A DNA stretch of 64,000 nucleotides from an uncultured Thermoguttaceae bacterium (GTDB lineage Bacteria; Planctomycetota; Planctomycetia; Pirellulales; Thermoguttaceae): contig CALKER010000006.1 in the NCBI GenBank assembly GCA_938084835.1, forward strand, positions 62,001-126,000, given 5' to 3'. The notes beneath the pieces were generated by a model. That model saw only the letters and a list, made by a program, of their open reading frames with translations, was not told the origin of the DNA and did not search any database. Positions within the stretch are counted from its first letter, which is position 1, and the number at the start of each line of letters is the position of its first letter. Shown piece after piece: positions 8,528-18,919 of this stretch. A program made the translations under genes and the position numbers.

Positions 8528-10285
8528 CTACCGTGTTGCGTGTCGGCGAATCCACTCGATAACTCGTTTTGTGGAAGAGTTCTCAGATGCGATGGGAGCT
8601 TGAGGGTCTGCCAGCGCAGGAAGCAGCTTGCCCGCAAGTTCTTTACCAAGTTCCACGCCCCATTGATCAAAGCTGTTGATGTCCCAAATGACTCCCTGCA
8701 CAAAGATCTTGTGCTCGTAAATTGCAATCAATTTTCCCAATGTGTGTGGATCGAGATTTCGTGCCAAAATAATGTTGCTCGGCCGATTGCCCGGGAAATA
8801 CTTATGAGCAACCAAGTCTTGCCGCCAGGGCTGTCCCGTTTTCTTGGCTTGCTCTTTAAGTTCTGTTTCTACTTCTTCCAAACTCCTGCCTATGGCCAAA
8901 GCCTCCGTCTGGGCGACCAGGTTAGCCAGGAGCTTGGCCTGGTGGTCGGGTACCGGATAGTCGCTCTGGGCAAAGCCGATGAAGTCGCACGGGACAATCT
9001 CCGTGCCTTGGTGAAGCAGTTGAAAGAAGGCATGCTGGCCATTCGTTCCCGGTTCTCCCCAGACGACCGGGCCTGTGGACCAAGTAACAAATTCCTCGCC
9101 CACTGCCGGATGAAGACGAGCTTGCTTGCCATTCGATTCCATATCGAGTTGCTGCAAATATGCCGGAAATCGTGCCAAGCGTTGACTATATGGGAGAATG
9201 GCGTAACTTCGCCAACCAAAGAAGTTGATGTACCAGATGCCAAGCAGAGCAAGGATGACGGGTATATTGGTTCGAAATGGACGATGGCGAAAATGGTCAT
9301 CGATTTCCCGAGCGCCTTCCAAAAAACTCAAGAAATTTTTCGCGCCGATGGCGATCGCTATAGGAAGGCCAATGGCCGACCACACACTGTACCTCCCGCC
9401 TACCCATTCCCAAAAAACAAACAGTTGATTGGCGGGATCGAGCCCGAACTCGGCGACCTTTTGCGGGTTGGCGGAAACCGCCACGAAATGCCGTGCTAAA
9501 GCAGTTCTTACGTTTTCTGCTGAGGCGTGGGGAAGCGAGGCAAGAAGCCACTTGCGCGCGGAGATGGCGTTGGTCATGGTCTCGGTGGTTGTGAACGTCT
9601 TGCTAGCGACAATGAAAAGTGTCCGTGCAGGATCAAGATCTTGGAGAGCCTCGGCTAAATGGCTGCCGTCAACATTGGAAACGAAGCGCAACGTTAGGCT
9701 TCGATCGCTGTACGGGCGCAGTGCCTCGCAGACCATAGCCGGGCCTAGGTCGCTTCCCCCGATACCCAGGTTGACGATGTTGGTGATGGGATCACCTCGC
9801 CATCCACACCTTTTGCCTTGGCGGATTTCCTCCGCAAATTCGCAGACTTTATTCAGCACCGACTTAATTCCAGGCAGCGAGTTAACCTGCTCCATAATGT
9901 TCTCCTCGCCCACCTGGAAGGGAGCGTCTGGCCGACTTCGGAGCGCCACATGGAGGACAGCTCGATTTTCGGTGCGATTGATCGGCCGACCTGTAAACAT
10001 CGCCTCAATCGCCTCGCGGAGGCCGATCTCTTCACTCTCCGCCAGACTAAAGAGAAGTTCCATGGTGCGGTCGGTGACGCGGTTTTTCGAATAATCCAAG
10101 AAGATCCCGCAATCCTCCACACTGAAGCGTTCTGCGCGGCCCGGATCGTCACGGAAAAGCTCGCGGAGGTGAAGATCCCGAATTTCCTGGAAATGTTGTT
10201 CCAGAATTCGCCACTCAAGTAACGAGGTAAGTTTCTTCCGTGGTCGAGTTTCCCACGGATCCTGGATGCGCGTGTCGGCTGCCAT
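8528..10285 (-). CDS. pgi: Glucose-6-phosphate isomerase
   Basis: 585 residues from the ATG at 10285, chosen because the frame upstream of MAADTRIQDP is not conserved-looking. It interconverts glucose 6-phosphate and fructose 6-phosphate in glycolysis and gluconeogenesis, in the cytosol. It belongs to the long bacterial/eukaryotic type: GIGGSDLGPAM, VASKTFTTTETM for phosphate binding, the family signature VGGRYSVWSAIGL, the catalytic Glu region in WGEPGTNGQHAF with HQGTE, and the C-terminal signature DINSFDQWGVELGKELA. The active-site Lys is in the latter. Slightly longer than E. coli Pgi. It is transcribed alone, with a 1.2 kb spacer upstream. Confidence 0.96.
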   Translation of the reverse strand: MAADTRIQDPWETRPRKKLTSLLEWRILEQHFQEIRDLHLRELFRDDPGRAERFSVEDCGIFLDYSKNRVTDRTMELLFSLAESEEIGLREAIEAMFTGRPINRTENRAVLHVALRSRPDAPFQVGEENIMEQVNSLPGIKSVLNKVCEFAEEIRQGKRCGWRGDPITNIVNLGIGGSDLGPAMVCEALRPYSDRSLTLRFVSNVDGSHLAEALQDLDPARTLFIVASKTFTTTETMTNAISARKWLLASLPHASAENVRTALARHFVAVSANPQKVAEFGLDPANQLFVFWEWVGGRYSVWSAIGLPIAIAIGAKNFLSFLEGAREIDDHFRHRPFRTNIPVILALLGIWYINFFGWRSYAILPYSQRLARFPAYLQQLDMESNGKQARLHPAVGEEFVTWSTGPVVWGEPGTNGQHAFFQLLHQGTEIVPCDFIGFAQSDYPVPDHQAKLLANLVAQTEALAIGRSLEEVETELKEQAKKTGQPWRQDLVAHKYFPGNRPSNIILARNLDPHTLGKLIAIYEHKIFVQGVIWDINSFDQWGVELGKELAGKLLPALADPQAPIASENSSTKRVIEWIRRHATR

Positions 10286-10514
10286 GGTTATTCCCCGTTT
10301 TGACTCAATAACTTTGAAACCAACAGTAAAGAATTGCCGTCCATGTCGACTAGGTCTAGATTTGACGCCTGGAATTTGGTGCTCATCCTTAGCCCGGCAC
10401 CCCACCGGCCTAAAAAGGGGTATTTCCCTTACTTGTCGTAAACCTTGATTTTTTTCCGAGTTTTTTCTCTTGCCGCTTATCTAGCTTTAATTTGCGTTCG
10501 TCCTTCGCCAGTTT

Positions 10515-10535
10515 CCGTTGGTCCTTCGCCAACGG
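10515..10535. repeat. Small inverted repeat (hairpin)
   Basis: CCGTTGG, a 7-nt loop, then CCAACGG form a perfect 7-bp stem. The word TCCTTCGCCA occurs at 10501 and again within the loop and arm. It lies about 230 bp upstream of pgi. It could be a 5' leader structure or chance. Confidence 0.3.
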
Positions 10536-10894
10536 GAAAAGTCGGATCTCACCGATTTATGGTGCCCTGGGGAACCGCAAGGGTTGGTTTGCGATCGCAG
10601 CTTGAGAATCCCCGACGGCAGCCAAATTTTGGGTACTGTAAAACCTTTGGCGCGAAGGTGTGTCCCACTAGATCGTTGGGGCGCGAAATTCCGCTTCTAG
10701 GATACGTGGTTTCACCCAAGGCCGGAAGCCAAGCGAGTTCCCAAATTACTGAAGGATTGTGCTTTTTGTCTCGTTCATTTGCGACCACTCCAAAGTAGCT
10801 ATGTCGTATCGAAACTGAAAAATTTTGGCTTTCCGAGAACTCGCCTATCCTATCTCATTCATTGGTGTTTACGGATTCACATTTTTTCCTAGTC

Positions 10895-11260
10895 GCCTAA
10901 AATCTTTTTCCCACTTGCCTAAAATCTCGAATCGCGGGATGAGGCGAGGAAATTTCCCCGGGTTTCCAGAGACAATACGGGAGTTTGAGCTATTTTCGCC
11001 AAGCGGTTGGGCCGGGTTGGGACTGGTTCTCCCCGAGCGAAATGCAGGAGGCACCGCTTCGTTGGAGGTGGCGTATTGAAACGACCTATTAAGGAGCAAA
11101 TTCGGCAAATAACCCCCCTTGTGGGGATTTTCTCTTTGTCATTTCCTGCATTAAGCAGAAATCGTGATATTGTCATTGGCCCAAAGCTTATAATCGACCT
11201 CGGCATAAAAAAGCAGTAAGTTTCCAATTGTAATCAATTAATTTTGGTGGCCTAAAATCT
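10895..11260. repeat. Three copies of the 11-bp word GCCTAAAATCT
   Basis: Exact copies lie at 10895-10905, 10917-10927 and 11250-11260. The first two are spaced exactly 22 bp, about two helical turns. Copies 1 and 3 share additional T-rich sequence downstream. They lie 235-600 bp upstream of the M16 peptidase gene and may be operator sites or a spacer-repeat family. Confidence 0.35.
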
Positions 11261-11494
11261 TTTAGCGGTCAGTAAAGGGCCGTCAATCGAAGGTTCCCGG
11301 TGCAAACAGAGTAAGAGAACCTTTCTACGCGAAGGCCCTGCGGAGCGACCCTGGCAATTTGCCGAGCTCTTTCGTGCGTGAGGTGGCAATAGGCGATTCA
11401 ACCTTAGGTTAAGCGGTTAAAATAACCGGATTTCTCGTTGGTTTGGCAGAGCTTTATTTAGAAATTTGGCAGTTGCCTAGACCAGATCGTAGGG

Positions 11495-14299
11495 ATGAAA
11501 GCTAAAGTAAAGGAACGTTCAAGGCGGTTTCCATCCAGTATGCACATTTGTCCAACGGGAGGTCTGCGTGTGAGCCGCTTGTTAGCTGGCGCAATTGTAT
11601 GGACTGGGTTACTGGCGTCACTTAGTGTTACTTGGGGTGAAGACGCGATGCACGATCGCCGGAATTGGCCTGAATCTTACGCGGTGGCAGTCTCGCCGGT
11701 AGCGGGGGAGAGGGAGGATATTTCCGAAGGTCTGAGCGCCTATCGGAGCATTCGCCATTTGCCAAAGTCAACGACCTTAGCGACTTTGAATAATGGTTTA
11801 ACAGTCATCGTTCAGGAAAATCATGCTGCTCCTGTAGTCACTGTCCGGTGCTATGTGCGGAACACAGGAAGCGCCTTTGAAGGCAAACACCTCGGATCCG
11901 GTATCAGCCATGTGCTGGAACACATAGTTTCTGGCGGGACGACAACTCGTCGCTCTGAAAAGGAAATAGAACGGATTATCGATTCCATCGGTGGGGCCTC
12001 GAATGCCTTCACCTCGTTGGATGTGACCGGTTACTACATTGACTGTCCCTCGAAGCATGTGTTTACGGCGTTGGAGCTTTTGGCTGATTCCATGCTGCGG
12101 TGCGCTTTTGCTCCGGAAGAGTTTGAGCGGGAATTAAAGGTTGTGCGTCAGGAGCTGGCTGACGGGGAGGCGAACCGACGTCGCGTGCAGTGGAATTTGC
12201 TGAGCCAGATCATTTACCTCGAGCACCCGGCTCGTCATCCCATTATCGGTTATGCCGATGTGTTGATGCGCACCACCAAAGATGAGATCGTTGCTTTTTA
12301 TCGTGAGCGCTATGTGCCCAACAATCAGGTGGTGGTTGTCGTGGGAGATGTGCAAACGGAGGCGATCCTTCATGCTGTGGCTCGTTATTGGGGTGATGCA
12401 CCTCGCGGAAGCGAGTTGTTCCTACCGATGCCGGACGAACCACTGCCCTTGAGTCCCCGCGAGGCTTGGCGCGAGATGGACGGCAACACGTTCGATTTAA
12501 CATTAGCCTGGCCTACTATTCGCTTAGGCCATCCTGATCTGTACGCGCTCGATCTTGCTGCTTACGTTCTTTCTGAGGGGGAAAGCTCGCGGCTGGTTCG
12601 GCGACTCCGGTATGATCGTCAACTGGTGCTCAGCGTGCGGGCAAGCAGTTATACGCCGCAATTTGTGCGGGGGTGGTTCGGTGTTTTTGCGGTAGCAAGC
12701 CCCGATACCTGGCAGGAGGCAGAGGAGCAAATTTTGCGAGAAGTCTATCGCCTTCGGGAAGAACTAGTTTCGGATGAAGAACTTGCCCGAGCAAAGAAAC
12801 AAAAACTTACGGAACATCTCTTCGCTCATCAACGTGTTCAGGCAGCAGCCGGCAATTTGGCCATGAGCTTTCTGGCCACGGGCGATCCACTTTTCGACGA
12901 CCATTATGTGGAGCAAATACAAAAAGTGACGGCGGAAGAAATTCGACGCGTGGCCGAAAAGTACTTCCTTCCCGAACGCTTATGCCGGGTTGTGATTGCT
13001 CCTAAGGGGTATCATTCGCCGAAACCACAGGTTGCGGGCGGCGAAGTGGAATCGCCGGTGCAGCTTTATCGTTTGTCGAACGGACTTCGGGTGTTAGTGA
13101 AGCGACAGGCCCATTTGCCGATCGTCAATGTGCAGGTATTCGTGCTGGGCGGTGGTTTGGCGGATCGTCCGGATCAAGCCGGACGCGCCTCCCTTGTTGC
13201 AGCGATGCTTTCCAAGGGCACAGATCGGTATTCGGCGGAGGAGATCGCTCGCTTTTTTGATAGTATTGGGGCAGAGTTTTCGATCCAGGCCGGCCGTAGC
13301 ACCTTGAGCGCTACCCTCACAGTATTGCGAGAGGATTTTCCCTCAGCCCTGGCCATGCTGAGTGAATGTTTCCTTCGCGCTACTTTACCTGTGGACGAAT
13401 TCGAGAAGGTCAAACGCCTTGCCCTGCAAGCCATCGCTCGAAGAATGGATGATCCGCATCAAGAGATCATGGAATTGCTGGCTGATTCGTTGCCCGATTC
13501 CTCCCCCTATCATGTGGTCTTAGGGGGTAAGCGGGAGACGGTAGCTAGCCTTACAGTGAGTGACCTGCGGGGATATATCGACGAGTATTTCGTGCCAGAG
13601 AATATGCTGGTGACAGTGTTCGGGGATATTGATCCACCTCAGGCTCTTCAGTTAGTAGAGCAGTACTTCGGCGGATTGGCTCCGGCGGAGAAGCTCCCTC
13701 ATATCTGCTTTGAAGGCTCCAACGCCATTCCTGAGAATGTCCGCCAGCATAAACGGACTGGTAAAGAAACGGGTCTTGTAATGATGGCCTTTCCTGGGGC
13801 AAGCTACCTAGATTCGAAGCGCTATGCCACGTTAATGGTGCTCGATGCTATTATGTCTGGGTACAACTATCCGGGGGGTTGGCTCCATAATGAGTTGCGG
13901 GGTGCAGGACTTGTTTACATGGTGCATGCTTACCAGATGACAGGACCGGCTCCGGGGTACTTTGTGCTGGTGGCCCAGACTGATCCCGGCCGACTGCAAG
14001 AAGTCATCGAGCGGTTCAACCGAAATATCATGCGTGCGAAGGCAGGCGATATTAGTGAGGAAGAGGTGGAGACCGCCAAGCAGATGATCATCAACCTTCG
14101 CGCCCAAGAGAAGACCACTCTGGCAGCCCAGGCGACGCAGGCGGCCCTTGATGAGCTTTACGGTTTAGGGCATGAGTACGATCGAAACTTCGATGCCGTA
14201 ATAGAATCGGTCACCCGCGACGATGTTATCGCCGTGGCTCAACAAGTATTTAGCCAAAACCACGTGTTGGTCACAACTTCGCCAGATCCCACGCCTTGA
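11495..14299 (+). CDS. M16-family zinc metallopeptidase (two-half pitrilysin type), exported
   Basis: 934 residues with an N-terminal signal-like segment (about 26-48: hydrophobic, ending SVTWGED), so it probably acts outside the cytoplasm. The first M16 unit carries the inverted zinc motif HxxEH as HVLEH at 139-143, with the third ligand Glu220 in VVRQELADGE, the expected spacing. The second half (from about 520) repeats the M16 fold but has lost the zinc motif (ASLVAAMLSKGT in its place), as in the paired active/inactive halves of this family. It probably degrades peptides. Start ATG at 11495; a second ATG at 11543 would shorten the n-region of the signal. Single-gene unit with 600 bp to the next gene. 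Confidence 0.92.
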   Translation: MKAKVKERSRRFPSSMHICPTGGLRVSRLLAGAIVWTGLLASLSVTWGEDAMHDRRNWPESYAVAVSPVAGEREDISEGLSAYRSIRHLPKSTTLATLNNGLTVIVQENHAAPVVTVRCYVRNTGSAFEGKHLGSGISHVLEHIVSGGTTTRRSEKEIERIIDSIGGASNAFTSLDVTGYYIDCPSKHVFTALELLADSMLRCAFAPEEFERELKVVRQELADGEANRRRVQWNLLSQIIYLEHPARHPIIGYADVLMRTTKDEIVAFYRERYVPNNQVVVVVGDVQTEAILHAVARYWGDAPRGSELFLPMPDEPLPLSPREAWREMDGNTFDLTLAWPTIRLGHPDLYALDLAAYVLSEGESSRLVRRLRYDRQLVLSVRASSYTPQFVRGWFGVFAVASPDTWQEAEEQILREVYRLREELVSDEELARAKKQKLTEHLFAHQRVQAAAGNLAMSFLATGDPLFDDHYVEQIQKVTAEEIRRVAEKYFLPERLCRVVIAPKGYHSPKPQVAGGEVESPVQLYRLSNGLRVLVKRQAHLPIVNVQVFVLGGGLADRPDQAGRASLVAAMLSKGTDRYSAEEIARFFDSIGAEFSIQAGRSTLSATLTVLREDFPSALAMLSECFLRATLPVDEFEKVKRLALQAIARRMDDPHQEIMELLADSLPDSSPYHVVLGGKRETVASLTVSDLRGYIDEYFVPENMLVTVFGDIDPPQALQLVEQYFGGLAPAEKLPHICFEGSNAIPENVRQHKRTGKETGLVMMAFPGASYLDSKRYATLMVLDAIMSGYNYPGGWLHNELRGAGLVYMVHAYQMTGPAPGYFVLVAQTDPGRLQEVIERFNRNIMRAKAGDISEEEVETAKQMIINLRAQEKTTLAAQATQAALDELYGLGHEYDRNFDAVIESVTRDDVIAVAQQVFSQNHVLVTTSPDPTP

Positions 14300-14900
14300 T
14301 AGCAAGTGGGGGGCTCGTCTTCTGTATGTTTGTGGTGGCCATGATCGCGATGGTAGGGGCCTTTTGTGCACTAGATTCGGGACTCTCTGCCTATCGCATA
14401 AGATTTGAATGAGCGAAGCCTCACCGCCTAGGGCACCCGGTTGCAAGTGAGACCGTACATAGCAAAGCGATCCTGCCAGCTGTGGTAGGAGTGTTTTGGG
14501 AGTTCAAAGGGCCGTTGAAAGCTGCGTCATTTTCCGGGGCAAAAGACTTGGTATTGTAGTGACTGACAATTGCGACTAGCCGAAAAACTTCCCCGCGGGT
14601 TCCTCAGCCGTTCGGGTTTAGATTTGTGTCAGGCCAGCTCCCGCCCTTAAGTGTTCATTTTCCATAGTTTTGGCTCGGTGAGCGGCTGCTGCGCGAGATC
14701 GTTGCGCAAGTCGCCTTCAGGATCGACCGGAACATCCTTCTGTGTCTAAGAGCTATTACCCTAAGCCTGAGATCCCTCGATGGCAACGCTTGGCCGGTGA
14801 AGCGCGAACGAGACCGGCCAAAGCTTACTCATTGATTTTCGGGAGTAAGATAGTTTCGCCACGATATTTGCGGGTGTTTGCAGGTTGTGTCTACAAGGCC
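14300..14900. other. Intergenic spacer between convergent genes
   Basis: 601 bp between the M16 gene and the stop of the NagB-like gene. No tRNA-like fold, no recognisable small gene and no clear terminator followed by a T-run could be found by eye. Confidence 0.45.
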
Positions 14901-15932
14901 TTACTTCTGGTAGGAAATCTTCATTGTGTCAAACACTCGACAGATTCTTGCGAGGATGGCCTCCACGTCGGCAGATTGGGAACCGCGAAGACTCTCTGCT
15001 AAGCGGTGGAGGGCTTCGCGGCTGAGGACCTTCTTCTCGCAGTACTCGAGCAAAGCCCAGGCGGCCGCCGCGGTGGTCCGCACTATCCCTTTACCATAAC
15101 GTTTCAGCGCGCTTGCGGGCACCGCCTCGTCAACGACCTCTGAGCCAAAAGCGGCTAAGAGGGCAAAAGCTTTGCTGGGTTGAGGCACGTTACCTTCGAT
15201 CGCATGCCGCGTCGTAAGGAACATTTGTACACTACAGGTGTAGGCGGACCGAGGTACGTCCTCCGCGGTTTTGAATATCTGCGGATGATCGCGCATTTGT
15301 TGATCGATGTTTTCAGCAGTCAACGCCACTTGCATGAAGCGCGGTCCGCAATCCAGAGGAATACCCGGCTCGTGAAAGCCCCAGTGTCCATTCTCACCAA
15401 TCCCCATGATTTGGAGATCCAGTCCATGTTCCAAAATGAGCTGCTCATATCGCCGCGCCGCCTCATCTGGATCGGCCGCATCAGCCTCAAACAGGTGTAC
15501 TTTCGCGGGGTCGCAATACGGGGCCAGTGGTATAAAAAAATGCTTGAGCAGCAAGTAACGGAAGGAGGCGGGGTGGTGAACAGGCAAAGGGTAATCATCA
15601 AATTGGAAGAAATGCGTATGAAAACACGCTTGTTTCAGCCGATCCGACATTTCCACCAAATGCAAAAACGAATCGTAAAATGCAAAGGCAGACGGGGCCG
15701 CCATGATGATAAAGCTTGCCTGTCCTTTAGCCTCCACAAGTGCCGATAACTCAGCAGCCAGACGGATTGCCGATGCCCGCCCCATTTCTTGTGGAGTGCG
15801 GTATACCACCACGTTAACACCGAACTGTTGAAGCACCGTCAGCGGTTGGGGTGCATCGAGTAGAAATTTCGGAGCTGCCGTGTTCTCGTGGACAGTTGAC
15901 ACATCCGACTTGCCGTATGATACACCCATCAT
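14901..15932 (-). CDS. Glucosamine-6-phosphate deaminase-like protein (NagB family)
   Basis: 343 residues from the ATG at 15932, which follows GGGAGA at proper distance; an upstream GTG at 15959 is possible. Family members convert glucosamine 6-phosphate to fructose 6-phosphate plus ammonia. FQFDDYPLPVHHPASF stands where NagB has its catalytic Asp (DEY region), and MGIGENGHWGFHEPG matches the GIGENGHIAFNEPG signature with the catalytic His kept. Two positions differ (Trp-Gly for Ile-Ala, His for Asn), and the protein is longer than the usual 260-270 residues, with extensions at both ends. It may be a divergent deaminase acting on another amino-sugar phosphate. It is a solitary gene. Confidence 0.75.
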   Translation of the reverse strand: MMGVSYGKSDVSTVHENTAAPKFLLDAPQPLTVLQQFGVNVVVYRTPQEMGRASAIRLAAELSALVEAKGQASFIIMAAPSAFAFYDSFLHLVEMSDRLKQACFHTHFFQFDDYPLPVHHPASFRYLLLKHFFIPLAPYCDPAKVHLFEADAADPDEAARRYEQLILEHGLDLQIMGIGENGHWGFHEPGIPLDCGPRFMQVALTAENIDQQMRDHPQIFKTAEDVPRSAYTCSVQMFLTTRHAIEGNVPQPSKAFALLAAFGSEVVDEAVPASALKRYGKGIVRTTAAAAWALLEYCEKKVLSREALHRLAESLRGSQSADVEAILARICRVFDTMKISYQK

Positions 15933-17059
15933 GATGGTGGGTTCTCCCAAATTACGCACGAAATGTTTTCACGGTAGTTTTGCCAGCCGAGCCGCACGGT
16001 CAGTCTGAAACAATCGCTTGCGGCAACAGCAGTCGAAACTTTCGCCTGCTATTAATTGCGAACATTTTGCGTGAGCCGACGATTTGTCGTTTACGCGAAT
16101 ACTATACGAACCTATTGAAACCTGTCAAGCTGCAGGCCCTGGACTCGCTGGTTAGCCAAACAGCTGTAAGCAAAAATTGATTATAGAATGCAAAATCTTG
16201 GCTTTTTAAAGAGCGAACCGCTCGACGAATAAGATGCGCTTTTGGGTAGTTGCCATTTGAGATGGATAAGTCCCCTCTACGCAACTAAGTTTCATTTTTT
16301 CTGGCTTGGGTTGAGCCTGAGCAAGCTCCAGGCCACAAGGCGGAGTGGGGAACGGATAATGGTCTGGGTGCGAAGCGAAAGTCATTCCGGATGGACACAC
16401 TATTGGCTCACCCGGTTGGCACCTTCCAGCCCTTGGGGTGGGGAAAACCGGATGGAACGAGGCTTCCAGTTGGTCGGGCTGTCGCATCTGGGAAGTGGCC
16501 GGTGGCATCTCACGAAATAGCTACTATTTTTGGAGCTAGCCGCCCCGCCTTAACAAGCGCTTGAGGAGTCTTGCATGGGTCTCTTTCCGCTCCGGACGCA
16601 CCGAAACTTGCTTAAAAGACTGTAAAAAGCCGCATTAATTCGTCCGCCCCTCGGGCCCCCCGGGGAATGAAACCTTCGAGGAATTCCGATCGCGAGCTAT
16701 TGACCCTCGGCGTGTAACAACGTCGACGAAATGTGATCCCTCGAGGAAAGGAGCATGAATTGAATGCATCTTGCCAGTTATGCGTGGCTCAGCAGTCTTT
16801 GCGCCTCGCAATAAAAAACTCGATTGGATCTGCGGGACACCTTTCGCGCGAAGATAATTGAACACATTGCGGACTTGGGGGATCGCAAACCGCCAGGACG
16901 CCGTTTGGTGTACGTTATATGCACACGTGGCACGATGAAGTTCCGACGACACTGTATACGCGATAAACGTTGGGTGTGCGGCTTTAACGATTTTGGCTCC
17001 ATCGTATGAATTTGTAATATTAAGGTCGCGTGTTGCTGCGCGTTTTTTCCAGGGTACTG
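15933..17059. other. Long intergenic spacer
   Basis: 1,127 bp between the NagB-like gene and the end of the porin gene. Short open frames (up to about 105 codons) are present on both strands, but none has a domain, a plausible composition or a good start. No RNA gene recognised. Confidence 0.45.
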
Positions 17060-18595
17060 TTAGAAGCTATACTTCATGGCTAATTCGAAGTGATCTGACT
17101 CTCCGGGGGCTCGGCCTTGATAATGGGTTTTGAAATGTTTATATTCGAATCCGACGAGAAATTTCTCCGTTATGTTATATGAGATGTTGCTGTAAATAAA
17201 GTCGTTATATAGCCGGCCGCCAGTGTGGACATCGCGGTTGATGGGATCATCGATTCCGTATCCAACAACGCTGCGGAGCTGTTTGGTCCAATCATACCAA
17301 AGCTCCACCCATCCGCCGGTCGACCGGATGGATCTGCCCGTAACAGGGTTAACACCCTGGACAATACCGCCCATGTATGGGCCGAGATTGGCGCCAGTGA
17401 AAAACTCACCTTGGAACCCAAGCCGCTCTGTAATCGGCACATGTACGTCCACGTTGCACGACCAGGTCTTCTCCTTCACATCGTCAGTGTCGATGGCCAG
17501 ATTTCGAGCATAGAATTGCTCTCCAATGTGGCCGGAGCAGCCAAGGGTAATTGGGCGACGTCCCTTGCCTCTTTCTCCCAAGGTGACGGCAGTGCGCATC
17601 TGAATGATGGGCCAACCTTCGTGGTCTCCGTTGAGGCCGGCCAATTCGTCGGGCAGATTGGTGGCCATGGCTCCCTGAAGTGTCAGCAGCAAAGTATCGG
17701 AAACAGGAAAATACCGTTCATAGCGGAGCTGGGCGCGGCGATATCCCAGGTTGCCCACTCCCCAGCCGACCGAGTACATCAGCGTGTTAGGGAGTAACGG
17801 TGACATGAGATCCCATGTTTGGCCAGCAAGAATCCGAAAATAATCGTTTTTCACTTCTACATAAGCATGCCGAAGCATGACGCTTGCACGATTTTCCGAG
17901 ACTTGCACCGGCGAGAAGAAGTCGATTTCCACTTTGCCACTACTTGGGGCATCAGCGAGGAAGGGAATTTTCGGTCCTGCCACATCTAATCCCAGTCGGG
18001 TGGCTCGGGCACTGACGTGGAATGCGTCGTAATCGCGGACATCGGGAGAATACACGTAGAGGACGTAGTCACCGTCAACGGTCCGCTGCGTCTCATAAGC
18101 CATGTTAAACCACAGAATCCCGTACGGCACAATCCGAAAATCCCCCTTTGTCCACGCGTATTTCTTCGCCTCTTCACGCACTTGTTCTAGGGTTACCTCT
18201 TGCGGTGGTTGAGCCGAGGGAGGATTTGATGCTGTTACAGCATCTGCGGGACGATGGTGTGGCGCTGATACTAACCCGGCGGCTGTTCCGGCCACCGGAA
18301 CACCGGCCGGGGGATAGGCAGGGTCAGGCAGCATTGCGGGGTTCAGTGAGGGTGCACTTCCCAAAGAGGGCATCCGCGAATAAACCCAGCTTGGATCAGT
18401 CGGATAAGTGGGGGGCGCAGCCATCGAGTAGGGCGGAGCAACTGGGTAGGTGGACGATGGCCACTGCGGAAGGTTTGGTATTCCCGTCATCTGCGCCAGT
18501 GCTAGAGGAGCTGCGCTCGCAGAAAGGAGAACAACAGCGCCGAACAAAAGAAGAGTAAATTCTTTAAGAGTAAATTCTTTTTTTCCTCTTTCCAT
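17060..18595 (-). CDS. Outer-membrane porin, DcaP-like
   Basis: 511 residues from the ATG at 18595. An n-region containing KEFTL twice is followed by a hydrophobic core and cleavage near PLALAQ. A Pro/Ser/Tyr-rich linker (about 35-130) precedes a short helical segment (VTLEQVREEAKKYAW). A beta-barrel domain then shows the typical markers: RLGLDVAGP, GKVEIDFF, LRHAYVE, LAGQTWDLMSPL, and a terminal Phe in KYSF as the outer-membrane assembly signal. By family it is a trimeric channel for small, often anionic, solutes; the substrate is unknown. It is monocistronic. A Gram-negative-type outer membrane is implied. Confidence 0.85.
   Translation of the reverse strand: MERGKKEFTLKEFTLLLFGAVVLLSASAAPLALAQMTGIPNLPQWPSSTYPVAPPYSMAAPPTYPTDPSWVYSRMPSLGSAPSLNPAMLPDPAYPPAGVPVAGTAAGLVSAPHHRPADAVTASNPPSAQPPQEVTLEQVREEAKKYAWTKGDFRIVPYGILWFNMAYETQRTVDGDYVLYVYSPDVRDYDAFHVSARATRLGLDVAGPKIPFLADAPSSGKVEIDFFSPVQVSENRASVMLRHAYVEVKNDYFRILAGQTWDLMSPLLPNTLMYSVGWGVGNLGYRRAQLRYERYFPVSDTLLLTLQGAMATNLPDELAGLNGDHEGWPIIQMRTAVTLGERGKGRRPITLGCSGHIGEQFYARNLAIDTDDVKEKTWSCNVDVHVPITERLGFQGEFFTGANLGPYMGGIVQGVNPVTGRSIRSTGGWVELWYDWTKQLRSVVGYGIDDPINRDVHTGGRLYNDFIYSNISYNITEKFLVGFEYKHFKTHYQGRAPGESDHFELAMKYSF
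18551..18580. repeat. Perfect 15-bp tandem duplication inside the porin signal peptide
   Basis: AAGAGTAAATTCTTT occurs twice back to back. On the coding strand it gives KEFTL-KEFTL, in frame, in the n-region of the porin signal peptide, so it lengthens but does not break the gene. Confidence 0.9.
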
Positions 18596-18892
18596 AGAGC
18601 GTCCGTCCTTGGACTGCAATGCTCGGCAGAGCCTTGGTTTTGAGGCGTAACAGGGAAACGTAACTGGAGGTTTCGCGCACAACGCGCCCCTCTTAACCAA
18701 GATGTGAGCTCGGCCCCAAACCGATCTTCGCGGCTCCTTGCCCTTATGCCGCGCTCCGGAAAGCCTTGGTCAAGCGGTCAGAGGGCTTTTTTCGTTTGAA
18801 CACTCAAAATTGGGGTAAATATTTTTTCTTCGACAAATGACTCCTTTTAGCAAAGGGACCTTGGGGTCGCATGCGTCGGAGTAAATTTTGAA

Positions 18893-18919
18893 ACCCTAGC
18901 TGTTCTGCGTAACTAGGGT
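18893..18919. repeat. Inverted repeat upstream of the porin gene
   Basis: ACCCTAG, 13 nt, then CTAGGGT form a perfect 7-bp stem about 300 bp before the porin start. It could be an operator or leader hairpin. Nothing confirms function. Confidence 0.3.

Larger units (their letters stand above)
10286..11494. other. Long divergent spacer upstream of pgi and the M16 peptidase gene
   Basis: 1,209 bp with no convincing gene. Open frames of 60-117 codons occur on both strands but have no recognisable domain and overlap one another. It contains a hairpin near 10515-10535 and three copies of an 11-bp word, which are listed separately. Promoters for both flanking genes must lie here. Confidence 0.5.

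Noticed and set aside
16242..16520. 92-codon open frame in the spacer before the porin gene
   Set aside because: Composition random, rich in Trp/Ser/His; no homologous motif or start signal.
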